From Cephalopachus bancanus (Eukaryota > Chordata > Mammalia > Primates > Tarsiidae): 64,000 nt of DNA. Within the stretch, counting starts at the first letter, position 1. Every line of letters starts with the position of its first letter. Below are positions 22,810 through 35,909 of the stretch, one piece after another. The stretch spans positions 124,001 through 188,000 of the forward strand of contig JAPVLO010000970.1 in the NCBI GenBank assembly GCA_027257055.1. Direction: 5' to 3'. The position numbers were made by a program, and so were the translations under genes. The notes under the pieces are model-generated. The model was not told the origin of the DNA. It was given only the letters and a program-made list of their open reading frames with translations, and ran no database searches.

Positions 22810-23099
22810 GCCAAGTGTGGTAGTTCAAGCCTGTAATCCCAGTACTTGGGGAGGCAGAGGCGAGAAGATTGCCTGAGCCTAGGCGTTCGAGACCAGCCTG
22901 GGCAAGTTGGCGAGACCTTGTCTCTACAGTAAATCAAAAAATTAGCTGGGCGTGGTGACACATGCCTGTGGTTCCAGCTACTTGGAAGGCTGAGGCAGAA
23001 GGATCACCTGAGCCCAGCAGGTCGAGCCTGCAGTGGCAGTGAGCATGCCACTACACTCCAACATGGGTGACAGAGTGAGACTCTAACTCAAAAAAAAAA
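22810..23099 (+). mobile_element. Alu-type SINE with 16-bp TSD
   Basis: Sense dimer from gccaagtgtggtagttcaag to the oligo-A tail. The perfect duplication aaaagttacaaaacta is at 22794-22809 and 23100-23115. Confidence 0.94.
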
Positions 23100-23115
23100 A
23101 AAAGTTACAAAACTA

Positions 23116-26100
23116 TCTTGGTGGAAATGACCAGTATATAAAATGTCAATGACTAAAAATGTGTATTTTTCTCCGTATTTGTTGCTTTGACTAATTAATG
23201 TAGAGCCAATAAAGTATCCTTAACAACTGATATTGCTTTTCAGGAGAATCAAATATGGATATAACATTGAATTTTATTATGAAATTAGTGGGCATGTCAT
23301 ATTTTCATTGCTGACGAAGCTGAACATTTTTCATTGTTCCTTTCTTGTTGGTATATTTTTATATATTTTAGCCTTTTGCCTAGAGGAAAGTAGTATTAAC
23401 TATAAGGTTGTATCAGAACTTTATTATTTTCTATATTAAGTTCTTTCTTCATCAAAATTGTGGCTACTTTTATTTGCATTTCTTTCCTTTTAAACTTTTA
23501 ATGTTTAAATGTATTTTATGTTTTTTACTGCCTCTATAATTGCAGAATGTACTTTATTTAGTCATATTTATCACGCACGAGTGATTTTTTTTGCTTTGGT
23601 ATTAATAAAATTCTCTCAGGCATTGAGTATAAGTGTACTATTTCATTTTCTTACAGTTTTTCATAATTAAGAAAAGTTTGAATGCTTGACTCATATGGAA
23701 TGAATTTTAATCGTTTCCCCAATAACATTTATGAAAAGTTCCTTTCCCCAATGAGCCATCATTTCTCCACATTGTAATCTAAAGACACTGTGTAAATTCT
23801 TTTTCCACTATCCATTCTCCCACATAGCTGAGGTTGCTTGAATCCTGTTCTAATTGCTGATTTCATGGTTAATGCATTCTTTTGTCTCTGGGTTGTGCAC
23901 ACATCTTTCTCTGCTTTATAATCTGAAAACTCAATCGTTATACTACACCCCAACCAAAAAATAGCAATCTGTCAAACAAACAAGCAAAATCTACATCTTC
24001 AGTTGCATCAGAAGACACCATGGATATTTGATTTCATTTTTCCATGCTTCAGCTTTAGCATCTCAGTCTTAGCAGATTGATTTTTAATCAATTAATTACT
24101 AATTTTTTTACAAAATGAAGTTTTAAAATGCAAAAGTCAATCAAGTTTTCCAGGATTCAGCATTTAAATCCAAATAATACTACATTCATTTCTTTCTGTT
24201 ACTAGCAGCCAGAGAACAGCAGCTGTTGAACTCTTGTTGCGAGAATAGCAAAAGAACAGAGAAGAATGTATTTGGACTACAATTAATTGTGTTTAAGCTA
24301 AATACGAAGCTGAAACCAATGTAATAAACGTTCTCAGGATTCAATTCACCAAGCTCTCGGTGGCTTCATTAAGGAAATTAGTCTAAGTCCTTGGGCCTGG
24401 TATACTTTGCCTCTGAGTCTTAGGGCTTTGTAATGCTTCCAGCTAGAGCTAGTCAGCCTATATCAGAGGGGATCTGGGGGCAATTATCCTGGCTAGTGGC
24501 AATTCCTCTTTTCCCTTTGACTGCCATTATCACCCATGTTCATTTCTTTCTCTGTTTTGCCCTGGTAATTTTGGGCTGTTTTTCAAAGCAGCAACTGAGA
24601 CAAAACATTACTTTTAATGCAGGTGGCATTTAGGGAAAAAAGTTGAAAGTTTTAAGAATAAACATTATAAAATCCCTCTGAATGGCTCAGAGGACCTGGA
24701 GTAGTATAAATGTAGAGAAGGCTGTCTTTTAGGATTTCTTTTTAAACTCCAACAAATAGCATCACATAAAACAATATAGGAGAACTTTTCTTAAATTCTT
24801 TCAAAGGTCACTGACTCACTGAAAGAATTCAATTAAGGGTGGAGGGGGAGCAGCTTTTGCAAAAGGGGGGGAAGCAACTTATACAAAACAAAAACATAGA
24901 ACATGTTCAATTCATCTGGTTTTAAAATTAGGAAAAGGGAACATAAACCCCATTTTTTTCAGTAAATGCAGCTAGTAATTTACAAGAAGTACTTCAGTTT
25001 TATGTTATTGGCCATTGAAAGAGAAACAGATGAGGGAAAAGGAGGGGTATACTGAGTTACATACATGTAAAGACTGATCTCATCTAAGAATATGGCTCTA
25101 GAATAGAAGCAACTTAATGCCAAACATCGCTATTGCAAGCATTCTAAAAGATGCAGTACAAGCTTGTGTGCATGTATAGAAAACTATTCCACACATTTAA
25201 AACACCAACTATTTATATTATTGTCCATTTCTTACAAATTTCTGTCTCTGTTTCTATTTGTGCATATAGAGAAAATCTTTTCACATTGCTTTTATCGCTG
25301 GGTATGCAGATTTTTGTTTTTGTTACTAGACTTTTTCAAATAATGCTACTTTGTACATATATTTCAATGAATGTTACTTTGTATCAGTGTGCTATAAATA
25401 CTTATTTTAATGGCTAAATTAATATCACGTAGGATCCTTGAGATCAGAGACTATATGTTTTGCCCGCAGCTTTATTGGTAGTATAATTGGTATACAGAAA
25501 TGATACATAATTAACATATACAATTTTGTGCAGAGGCTACGTGTTTTGTTCATGTGCATATCACTCGAATGATCAGTAAGTGAGGCAAATAAATGCTTTA
25601 TCAGAGTTGGTTTAATCACATCTCTGGGATTTTAAAAATGTATTGTGAATACAACTATGTGGAACAGCTTTTGTACAAAACACCCTTTTAGATGGAAGAT
25701 GAGAGGTCTATTTTAGGGGACACCTGTTCCCTGAACTGGGAGTACTGGGTCAGAACAGATGGTACATGCTATAGTATAAACAATTATAGCTCCACAGTTA
25801 CTGGTTTTATCTTTAATTTTTGGCTAACACTATGGGTGAATATAGTACTTAATAATCATTTACTTGTGCTTCATTTCATTCACTCCTTTTATATAAACCA
25901 TCTGCCCCTAATCTCTTGTTCTGAGGAACTGATGTTAATTTTAGATGGCGAGCTTTTTGTATGTCATACTTTCACATCACAGAGGTAATAGTGACAGAAT
26001 GCGGCAACTGTCCACGTGGGAATGAAGGTCTAAACTATTGTCATCTTTGCCATGCTTAGTCCCCACAGTGTAAATGTGCACAGTGAGAGTATTTTTCAGG

Positions 26101-26400
26101 GTTGTGTGCGCATGTGTGTATTCTTTTTCTGGTGGCTGTTGCTGTAGTAAAAGGGATTTCTGTGCTTGTGGTTGTTTTATCTTATTATTTGTCCCTTTGT
26201 TGAACTCATTATTTTTGTTTATTGAATATCTTGGTCTTTTAGGTTATGTAATTCATTATGTAGTGTACAAATAGTGTTGCTTTTATTTTACCTTATATTA
26301 CTCATTTATTTTTTATACTCAGTTACAATTGTTAAGGTTTCTAATATGGCTAACTAGGGACTGGATATATTGGTGGGATTTTTCTTTTCTATTTATTTAT
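23116..26400. other. Repeat-poor, mostly unique DNA
   Basis: About 3.3 kb without an Alu and without a secure L1. The region 24200-24620 has balanced composition and several taatta/attaag words of the kind seen in conserved non-coding DNA. This is only an impression. No splice-flanked exon is convincing and the open frames are short. Confidence 0.45.
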
Positions 26401-26409
26401 TTATTTATT

Positions 26410-26702
26410 CATTCATTTATAGTTGGAGTCTCACTCTGTCACCCAGGCTGGAGTGCAGTAGTATGCTCACAGCCACTGCAGCCTCAACCTTCTGAGCTCA
26501 GGCAATCCTTCTACCTCAGCCTTCCAAGTAGCTGGAACTACAGGTGTGCACCACCACACCCAACTAATTTTTCTTGTTTTATTGTAGACATGAGGTCTCA
26601 CTAAGTTGCCCAGGCTGGTCTCGAACTCCTAGGCTCAAGTAGTCCTCTCATCTTGGCCTCCCAAAGTGCTGGGATTATAGGCGTTAACCACTGTGCCTGA
26701 CC
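26410..26702 (-). mobile_element. Alu-type SINE, antisense
   Basis: Begins with a (attt)n tail on the plus strand, then gttggagtctcactctgtc ... aggcgttaaccactgtgcc. More diverged than the CpG-rich copies. Confidence 0.9.
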
Positions 26703-26949
26703 TCTTTTTTATTTAAGATGAATACTTCTAATATGTCTCCCCTAAGAATAATGTCACCTTCTTCCAGACATTTCATATTTATAAGATCAAAATAATATCC
26801 TTCTGTTTTAAAAGTCAGAAATAAATGTTGACTTTTTAGATTTTTTTTGCCTTATTTCTTCACTTACTGTATTTTCAACTATTTTTCTTATGAATTATTG
26901 TCCTTATTTAAAATCAGCATTGCAACCTCAGACGAAAATCTAACTGATC

Positions 26950-27915
26950 ATGACAAACAATTCTTTTAAAGTGTTGATATTTAGTTTGCTAATATTGTAT
27001 TTAAAATTTTGCATTGATGTCCATAAATAAGACCAATCTATAATCTTCCTTTTGAGATTTTCACCAAAGTCAGGTTTAGTAATCAAGCCGACCTTAGCCT
27101 CATGAAAATGAATTTAAGAGTGCTCTTAGGAACCACTTATATAATAAGATTATTGTTTATTTAATATTTGAACTAGATAAGGGCTTTTCTTGTTTCTTTT
27201 GAAGTTTGTTGATAATATTGCTATTTCTTTGGTCCATTTAGATTTTGTATTTTACTTTGAGTACTTGGGCTTCTTTTTTTTTTTTTTTTTTTTGAGAAAG
27301 TTATTCCTTTCATAGTTTTTGCATTAACTATAACTAAAATATGGTTTTAAAGTTAATAATTTGTCTGCTTTTCTTTTTTGTTTAATTGTACTAGTGGTTT
27401 ATCAATTTTTATTAGTTTTTTCAAACTTCCCCTTAAGACAGGCTTATGGAGCTATTGATATATTTTGATTCCTTGTTTTTATTTTAACTAGCCCTTACTT
27501 TCTTCATTCAGTTGTCACTTAAGAAAGATATATTTTTATGATTTCTATGTGGTTAAATTGTGTTCTCATATTCCATTTCTTGTGCTGTGTAAAAATCCTG
27601 TCACATCATATTTATGAGAATGTCTTTGCATCTGAGTATATAATACATTATTGTGAAAAAACCTTTTCCCCAAAATTTTCACCTGAATCATATTATAAAC
27701 CTGATCATTATATTGTGTTGATTGTCTTGTTTAGATATATTGAATTATGTCATTGTTGTTTTTGTTGCTAATTTGATTCCTCGTTTCAGATATTGGAATA
27801 ATTCTCCAACTAGAATTGCATTTGTCTCTGTCATGTTGAATTGATCAGGTTCTTGTCTTGTAAAAAATCATAGATTTTCTTTTATTTGTTGGATATTTAT
27901 TTATTTATTATTATT
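26950..27915 (-). mobile_element. Old LINE-1 ORF2 sequence, antisense
   Basis: The plus strand shows atttagtttgctaatattg, cttttgaagtttgttgataa and tagtggtttatcaattttta, all inverted L1 ORF2 blocks, interrupted by poly-T near 27275. Heavily decayed. Confidence 0.7.
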
Positions 27916-28202
27916 ATTTTTTTGAGTTGGAGTCTCACTCTGTCACCCACACTGTAGTGCAGTGGCTGCTCCCGGCCACCGCAACTTCGACCTGCTGGGC
28001 TCCGGCGATCCTTCCGCTTCAGCCTTCCAAGCAGCTGGAACTACAGGCGTGCACTACCACGCCCGGCTGATTTTTTTGATTTATTATCGAGATGAGGTCT
28101 CGCCAAGTTGCCCAGGCGGGTCTCGAACCCACGGGCTCAGACAATTCACTCACCTCAACCTCCCAACGCGTGAGATTACAGGCTGAGCCACTGAGTCTGG
28201 CT
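27916..28202 (-). mobile_element. Alu-type SINE, antisense
   Basis: Young-type dimer (gagttggagtctcactctg ... gagccactgagtctggct). The flanks atttgttggatattt (left) and atttgttgtctattt (right) look like a diverged TSD. Confidence 0.92.
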
Positions 28203-28574
28203 ATTTGTTGTCTATTTAAAAATTTTTTTTTCTGGTACCTTTATCATTTTATAGTGCCCTTATTTTTTGGTTTAAAATTTACTTTTTAAAAAGATTATGT
28301 GACTAATGTCCTTTTTATTTGCATTAACAGACTTAAAAACAATAACCTTTTAAAGATGTATTTTTATAACTACTTAAGATCAGATTTATTTAATCCAAGC
28401 TATAATTATTTTTATAAGACTTAATTCATAAAACTTGGCATTATAATTATATTGTATTTTTCATTTAGCAGTGAACTTTTCCTTTTAAATTCATACTCTG
28501 GTTAATTTAGGAGAGGTTTAATGATATGAAAAGGTAGTCTTAATTCCTTAATTTATCATGTTGCTTCAATTTCT

Positions 28575-28700
28575 TTTCTTAAAATTTTTTTATTTTAAAG
28601 ATGTGGGGTACAATTTAGGATTAGGTATACAAGTGGTCATTGTACAGGTAAAATTTGGGCCTACCTTTGGTCCCCATTTACTTCAATTTCTTATTGCTGC
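28575..28700 (-). mobile_element. LINE-1 3'-UTR fragment of the lineage-specific type, antisense
   Basis: ttttattttaaagatgtggg gtacaatttagg matches the left end of the L1 at 51913 and, inverted, the 3' end of the L1 near 36200. This identifies a shared L1 family whose 3' end differs from human L1PA. Confidence 0.7.
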
Positions 28701-28840
28701 ATGCAGCAATTCTTTTATTTTGAATAATGGTTATTTGCCATGGAACTAAAGTTTTTCTTATGTACTTGTTAGGCCACCCATCTTATTCTGCTTGTTTATG
28801 TTGGGGTATTTCCTATGGTATCTTAATTGCTGGTCTCTCT

Positions 28841-28921
28841 CTTTTTTTTTCTTTAGTAAGCAAGATTTATTGAGAGGACAGAAAAGCTTCCACAGTAGAA
28901 GGGAACCCAAGGGGGTTGCCC
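28841..28921 (-). mobile_element. 81-bp retroposed 3' end of an ERV-type LTR transcript
   Basis: Flanked by a perfect 16-bp duplication, aattgctggtctctct, at 28825-28840 and 28922-28937. On the minus strand the insert starts gggcaacccccttgggttcc, contains the polyadenylation signal aataaa followed by tcttgcttactaaag, and ends in a run of A. The aataaatcttgct motif is typical of the R region of gammaretrovirus-like LTRs. The poly-A plus long TSD marks L1-mediated insertion of a 5'-truncated transcript, not retroviral integration. It encodes nothing. Confidence 0.78.
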
Positions 28922-28969
28922 AATTGCTGGTCTCTCTACCCTGCTATTGTGACTTTGCTTATCTACTTT

Positions 28970-29263
28970 TTTTTTTTTTTTTTTTTTTGAGTTGGAGTCT
29001 CACTCTGTCACCCAGACTGGAGTGCAGTGGCCGTTCCCGGCCACTGCAGCCTCGACCTGCTAGGTTCAGGTGATCCTCCCGCCTCAGCCTTCCAAGTATC
29101 TGGAACTACAGGCGCACCTTACCATGCCCGGCTAATTTTTGATTTATTGTAGAGATGAGGTCTCACCAAGTTGCCCAGGTGGGTCTCGAACCTGCAGGCT
29201 TAGGCAATCCACTCATCTCAGCCTCCCAAAGCACGGGATTACAGGCTGAGCCACCGAGCCCAG
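28970..29263 (-). mobile_element. Alu-type SINE, antisense, with TSD
   Basis: Poly-T then gagttggagtctcactctg ... gccaccgagcccagc. Flanking copies tgcttatctacttttt and tgcttatttacttttt differ at one base. Confidence 0.93.
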
Positions 29264-29462
29264 CTGCTTATTTACTTTTTATATTGCAAAACTTTTTAAT
29301 TGGACCTGCCTTGCTTCTTAAACAATCATAGTAATTGAGTCCTATTTTGATTATTTTTTATTCATAATAATACTTATTATTCCTCCGGATTAAAAAAAAA
29401 TTGGTGTGTTTAATTTTGAAGGAGTTGTTTTACCATCTGTTTTATTAGCAGTTAACATCACA

Positions 29463-29470
29463 AACACACA

Positions 29471-29524
<54 letters not shown>
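29463..29524. repeat. (CA)n microsatellite
   Basis: CA tract of about 62 bp with one cata interruption, next to an antisense Alu. Confidence 0.95.
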
Positions 29525-29526
<2 letters not shown>

Positions 29527-29527
<1 letters not shown>

Positions 29528-29831
29528 TTGAATTGGGGTTTCACTCTGGTTCCCAGGCTGGAATGCAGTGGCGTGATCATGACTCACCACAACCTCAACC
29601 TCCTGTGCTCAGGTGATCCTTCTGCCTCAGCCTCTTTAGTAGCTGGGACTACATGCACGCGTTACCGTGCCCAGCTAATTATTTTTATTTTTATTTTTTG
29701 TTGATTGTTTTTCTAGAGACGAGGTCTCTCTATGTTGCCTAAGCTGGTCTCGAACTCCTGGGCTCAAGCCATCCTCCCATCCCAGCTCCCCAAAGTACTA
29801 GGATTGCAGGTGTGAGCAACTGTGCCCAGCC
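29527..29831 (-). mobile_element. Alu SINE, J-like, antisense
   Basis: tgaattggggtttcactctg ... tagctgggactacatgcac ... gagacgaggtctctctatg ... gtgagcaactgtgcccagcc. Confidence 0.88.
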
Positions 29832-29898
29832 TTTAGCATTATATTTTAAAAACACGTACGTGGAATTTCTTTTCTAGAGCATGAAAATAAATTGCTCG

Positions 29899-30197
29899 GC
29901 TGGGCACAGTGGCTCACACCTATAATCTCAGCACTTTGGGAGGCCAAGATGAGAGAATTGCCTGAGCCCACGGGTTTGAGACCAGCCTGGACAACTTGGC
30001 AAGACCTCATCTGTATAATAAATCAAAAAACTAGTTGGGCATGATGGCACACGCCTGTAGTGTCAGTTATTTGGAAGGCTGAGGTGGAAGGATCGCCTGA
30101 GCCCTGCAGGTTGAGGCTGTGGTGGCCGTGAGTGTGCCACTGCACTCCAGCTTGGGCAACACAGTGAGACTTTGACTCAAAAAAATAAATAAATAAA
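29899..30197 (+). mobile_element. Alu-type SINE, sense
   Basis: ggctgggcacagtggctcac ... cctgagcccacgggtttgag ... gactttgactcaaaaaaat. The flanks (attgctc / atgctc) suggest a short imperfect TSD. Confidence 0.9.
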
Positions 30198-30570
30198 ATG
30201 CTCTTTCCTTAGCCAAGCATATGTAAGGATTTGTTTGTTTAAACTTTTAAAATCCTTTGGGTCTTGTAATCTTTATGTTAGCAGATATGATATTAGCTTA
30301 TTCATATGTGGTAAACCTTTCAGGATGATTAAGCTATTCCCTTTGTATTTATGGTTTAATTTTTTATCCTTTCTCATTTTAATTTATAAAACAGAAGACA
30401 GTTATTGAAGAAAGTACTTAGGAATCTACTTTCCTATCTCTACTAGCAGATCAATTCCAAAATGATAAGTTAATTGAACAATTTAGTTTCTTTATTACAG
30501 GACTTCTCATGGCTTGGATACATTTGTATGTTTCCCAAACTTTGTTAGACCATGGGATAATCAGTTCATT

Positions 30571-30868
30571 TTTTTTGTTTTTTTTTGTTTTTTTTGAGTT
30601 GAAGTCTCACTCTGTCGCCCAGACTGGAGTGCAGTGGCCGCTCCCGGCCACCGCAGCCTCGACCCGCTGGGCTCCGGCGATCATTCCGCCTCAGCCTTCC
30701 GAGTAGCCGGAATTACAGGTGTGCGCTACCACGCCCGGCTGATTTTTTGATTTATTGTAGAGATGAGGTCTCGCTGCCCAGGCGGGTCTCGAACCCGCGG
30801 GCTCAGGCAGTCCACTCACCTCAGCCTCCCAAAGGCGTGGGATTACAGGCTGAGCCACCGAGCCCGGC
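30571..30868 (-). mobile_element. Alu-type SINE, antisense, very CpG-rich
   Basis: Among the best preserved copies: gtggccgctcccggccaccg, gacccgctgggctccggcg and cgggtctcgaacccgcgggc are all intact. It is close to what the lineage's recent consensus must be. Confidence 0.95.
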
Positions 30869-30869
30869 T

Positions 30870-32425
30870 CGTTTTGTTTTTTAAGGAAGACATAGAAACA
30901 TCTAATAGAACCGTAATGCACAGTTTAGAAAATATTGGTCTAAGGAATATGTACTTGGACTTACTCAGAAGAGGCCGCAGGACTTGATAATCTTCAAAAA
31001 CAGAAGATTATTAAATAAGGAAAAATGCAAGGCTTGCTCAGAAACATTTAACACAGGCATAGAATAAGTCAAACATCAAAAGCATCAGAATACTGATGAG
31101 GGAACCAGCTTATATTGCCAGTACATTTTTCTGAAATGATATGTTCTCATCCTTATAGGCACCCCTACCCTGCACGATGTCCCTAAAATATTTCATTGGC
31201 CAAAGCCCATTGATATTGCCTGTTTATTGAAATTTCTAGAAGTGTGATCTCTTCTTAGTAGACTACAGCCTCATCATTTTTTTGTTATCTTCTAAACTTT
31301 TCCAAAGTTGTTGGTAATCCTCCTATTTTTATATGTAGATAATTACTTTGGAGGATAAACAGTGTATTTCTCATACAAGATGAATGGTATATTATCTGGT
31401 AAGTCCTTCTCTCAACTAGATTCAGGGAGAAATTTGTCTGTATGTGCTTTTAGAAAATACTAACAGCCATGTACTTGTATAAAAGCAGTCTATTAAATAC
31501 TGCTTATTAAATCCCTAAGAATGAACCTCTGACACATACAAGTGTGGCAAAGGGGAAAACTCACTGCCTTTCATATAAGATAACTTTGGAAGTACATACA
31601 TAGCACAAACTAAAATGTTCACAGACCACTGGTGTTATTATAATTGTGAACTTTATATGATGGTGTTTTCAAGGCATAATAAAACAATCTTCCTGGAAGT
31701 CTCCAAGCAGAGGGGGCTTCTTAATTGGGCTCTGTTAAATCTTGGGTAACCTTTCTATTGCCTGTGCCTGTCAAAGGGAGGCTCAGGGAGGCATTATTAT
31801 TTATATCTTTACAAAAAGCATTCCCCCCACCACAGTCCTCTGCAGGCAGCCATTTTAACATACAATCACTACTGTGCAGAGGAATCCCAGGGTAGAAATG
31901 CCACAGATTAGGTCGCAGATTGTAGAGATTTGATGAGTTTCAGTGTTCAAAGTTTTACTTTTCTAAACCTTTCCTGCTTTCTATGGTCATACCTCTAGCT
32001 TGCACCCCTGCCCCCGCAAAAACAAACAAACAAACAAACAAAAAAAACCCTTCATCTTCTAAGTAATTCAGTGTTTTGGTGTCTCCCCCTCCCCCACATT
32101 CTTCACTAGTCTGTATTTACTTGCCATCCTTTGTCAAGGCTTAGCTTTTCCTTTTAGAGAAGCAAGGTCCTTTTATGTCTGGCCTCCAGCAAGAAACCTT
32201 TAGAGTCCTGTTTTTCCTTCTTCACTCCCAGAAAGCCAGTGGATCAGAGCTTTGCCCCTTGTTTTCCAGTGTTATCGTCCATCACCCAGGGCTGGGATGA
32301 TTCAAGGTCGGCCTCCTCGCCATATTTCCGAATTACTCTAATGCCTTTATTTCCTGAAAGATTGTTTCCCTCCCAATCAAACCCAACAAACCACTGCCAG
32401 ACTCGGCCCTATAAAATAACTGCTT
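30870..32425. other. Repeat-poor unique DNA
   Basis: No Alu or L1 recognised. Includes an (aaac)n tract near 32020-32045. No exon supported. Confidence 0.45.
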
Positions 32426-32429
32426 TCTT

Positions 32430-33170
32430 CATACTTCTTCCTTATTCATGAACCTAGGGTGACTTTGCAGTGCTTATTGTCTCCAGTATAAATTCCTCTG
32501 TGTGCTTGCATTTCAAAACCTTGGTAATCTTGCCTCACCTCATTTATCTATCCTTACCTCCCCAGTTCTCCTATATATGCCCCAGCCCCTCAAATCAGAC
32601 ATATCACCACTCTTCTTGACTAGTGCTTCTCAAAGTAGCTGTGCTGAAAGACCTGTTTATATTTTGTTTTTTAACTTATAAATCATCATAGATTGATACT
32701 TTTGCAAAATATAATAAAAGTAATTAGAAGAATACAATTGTAAGGTTATATAAAATAAAAGCTTTATTTTTATTAGATTCATGAGACATAAAATTACTCT
32801 TGTCAGATTGCTATAAAAGTTCCCAAATGCTTATTAATTTTGTCCTTATCTTCGTAAACACTGATAATAAGGAGTTTAGGGGCTGGCACCCATCCTTGAG
32901 CCACACTAGGGGTAGCGCTGCTCTCTGCCTCCTGCCCATTCACACTGCCTTGCCCTTTGCTCAGACTCTCCCTGCCCTGCCCTTGAATGACCTGTCTTTT
33001 TCAACAATCTCACCTGGCCATGCTAGGTGGTCCAAGTTGGGTCCACCTTGATGCAAAGCTATACTGAATAGACCCCTTCCTTGAACTTCTGCTGTTCTGC
33101 TTACACTTAATACCATACTGCTTAGCACCTGATTTATGCATCATACTGTATTTTCCTGTAGTTATTCCAT
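32430..33170 (+). repeat. LINE-2 fragments, sense
   Basis: tgcctcacctcatttatcta ... cccagcccctcaaatcagac (near 32540-32610) and tgccctttgctcagactctc ... (near 32950-33030) follow the L2 3' third. The middle is interrupted by AT-rich sequence. Confidence 0.55.
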
Positions 33171-33179
33171 TTGTGTTAG

Positions 33180-34470
33180 TCCCACTCACCCAGTGTCTTC
33201 CAAGCAGCCTGAGATCCTAAAGGATATATAATGTTTCTTTACAGAAAAATGTTGTATCCTAGCATCGAGCCATCTAAGTCCCTCGATACTTGTTGGTTAA
33301 AATAAGTTAATCTTCTTCTATTCAAATAAAAATATCTTATTTTTCTCCCTTCCCCAAAATGTGTCTTCCATAATACATAATAGGCACTTGATGAAAGCAT
33401 GTATTGAAAAAGTGTATTAAGTTGATTACTTCACATGCAGAGTACTCACTTTCCAGCATTGCCCTGTTACATAACCTTTTGGCTACTGTATAGGGTTGAC
33501 ACCGGTTTTGGTTTAGGTATGGTGCTTTTCATAGATGTTTTCTGCTGATCTAGACCAGTTATTTCTGGATCTGATTTTATGATTCCATGGAGTGTCATGT
33601 GTTAAGAATGTTGTGGAACTTCAAAAATTGTTCCCTGTTTACCCAATTTCTATTAACACACATTCACACATCATACAATGTTTTTTCCCTTTAGAGGTTA
33701 GAGGAAGATTTAAACTAAGAGAGTATTTACATTTGCCCCAAATTTGAAAAATGCTAAATTAACCTGCCTCAAGTTAAATGGTCCAGTCAGCACAACCTTT
33801 GATCAATGAATAATTTCTCCTTTATGTATTTAGTTGCAGGGTTGGTTCTTATTGTCCCTGGGTCAGTAGTGTGTAGGCAGTTGTGTTTCCATTTTAACCA
33901 GTGAGTTTATTCCAGGTGACTGGAACACTATGCCATTTGAGCATTTGTATAGCAAAGTGATTTAATAATGCTGCTCATTTAGCTAAAGAATGCTAAGAAG
34001 TTTTTGAATTTTCTTATTAAAATGTAGCACACATACAAAATAGTGCACACATCCAGATTTGCAGCTCAGTGATTTACCACAAAGTGAACATGCCCATGTA
34101 ACCGAAGGTGGTGAGCATTTCACTGGGAACTTTCTTTTCTTTCTTTCACAGCCCGACTGATGGCTTCTTAAACATATGGCATTAGTGGGAGTGTATGTTA
34201 TGAAGTGTAAATAGTAATCCATGTGCAGAGGTGCTGTTCAGTTGAATGAATCAAGCCTTTGACTTGTCTCATTGTCCTGAGAGCATTGACGCCATCTGTC
34301 TGGCAGCACAAATTCTGACAACTGCCCAAATCTATAGGGTCTTTCAGTTCATTTATTAAAAAAAAAAAAAAACTTTCCAGGTGTTTTGAATTATATTTAG
34401 CTGTGGTTAGTGGTAAATTTATGAACTGGCTGGCTATATCTTCTTGACTTGTGCCATAGAATCTGCAAAA
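33180..34470. other. Anonymous DNA
   Basis: No repeat family or gene that I can support. Confidence 0.4.
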
Positions 34471-34481
34471 GGGTCTCAGGG

Positions 34482-34489
34482 TCTCTCTC

Positions 34490-34565
<76 letters not shown>
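34482..34565. repeat. (CT)n(CA)n compound microsatellite
   Basis: CT tract to 34524, then CA tract to 34565. It produces long spurious open frames of serine-leucine or histidine-threonine repeats on both strands. Confidence 0.96.
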
Positions 34566-34567
<2 letters not shown>

Positions 34568-34569
34568 CT

Positions 34570-35900
34570 ATTTTTTTCTTTTTTTGCCTCCCATATTTTG
34601 TATGTGACCACAGGATTAGACACAACCTTAATAAAGTACCTACCTGTTGCTGGGAAATCTGGGTGTTTTCTTCTTAAAGGTTGTAGGGTTAACATTTTAC
34701 TCAATATCCCCATTAAAATTCCCAGTGGCTATCCAATAGTATAGTGCCAAAATCTCCAAGACTAATATTTAAGAATAAAAAAGGAAGAAAGAGAAGAAGT
34801 ACTTTGAATATCATACTTATGATTTGTGTCGAGGAAAAAAATGGTTGTACTGCTCAAGCCTATTGCAGCTCACTAACACTGCTAGGACAGTATGCTGAGT
34901 GTTCTGCATGTTGTTTTCCTCATTTTTTCCCCTAGCAATAATTTCTTAACTCAATGTTACATTAACCTTGAGGTAAACTAGTAACTTTTTAAGGTTGCTT
35001 TTAATGCAAGCAATTTGCTTGTCCATATGATTAATTAAGGGATATATTGCAATTATAAAGGTTTGCATATATGTAAAGCTATAATTTTTACTTGGTTTAT
35101 AAAGTAGTTAATTAAGTTCTGCTGGCCCACAAAAATCTAACTGTTGTCGTTTCTGTTAGGCAGAGTACAATAGGGTGTACGACGGGTGTGCTGCTGTTCC
35201 TTGAACTAACTGGGGAGGACTTGTTATTTGGTGGCTGGGTGATGGGTTAAGCAATACCATAGTATAAACAGATTTCAGAATCTAGCAGGACAAGTTAGGA
35301 AGTGAGACTTCTGTGAACTTCTGGCATTAGAGAGAGATGTGCTGGCCCCAATGGATTTGGGTCTCTTCCTCCCTTGGCTTGAGCTGTTGATTCTAGGCAT
35401 TTAAGGTTTCCTCCCCACACCCACCTTCTCCATCACCAAGGTCAGCCTCAGAACAGTCTCTCCCCAGAGACAGGGAGAGGAAGGGTTTCCGGTTGTCCTT
35501 GCTTTTTAATTTAGGGGCTTTGTTTAAACCTAAATGCTGAGGGGAAAGCAGTTTTTCCACATGTAAGGGAAGCATCTAGCTGAATTTTGTGATCTTTTCT
35601 TACTAAAGTTATAAAATTGTGACTTTTAGAATTGTGTGATGTGTTTTTCAGTGTTAAATTCTAAAGGAGGGAGAGATGTGGGGAGGGTGCCCAGAGTATC
35701 CTCCTGTGGGTTCTTCTAGATTCACAATGTGCTCACTGAGGAGAGAAATAAAAATAGAGGTTTTTTAATTGAATAGTGCAGTTTGAATTGTATTCATTGT
35801 ATAATCCAAAAGCATTTCTTGAGCATCGGTGTTCATCTAGCACTGGGGAGGAGGATTCGAGAAAATTTGCCTGAACCGTGCTTTTCTTGTGCTTATTATT
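34570..35900. other. Anonymous DNA
   Basis: Mostly unique-looking. A short L2-like phrase (aagcatttcttgagcatcgg) is near 35810. No gene supported. Confidence 0.4.
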
Positions 35901-35909
35901 CAAGAAACA

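Noticed and set aside
34198..34713. 171-codon antisense open frame
   Set aside because: It runs through a CT/CA compound microsatellite, which supplies long stop-free simple repeats. No domain is visible on either side.
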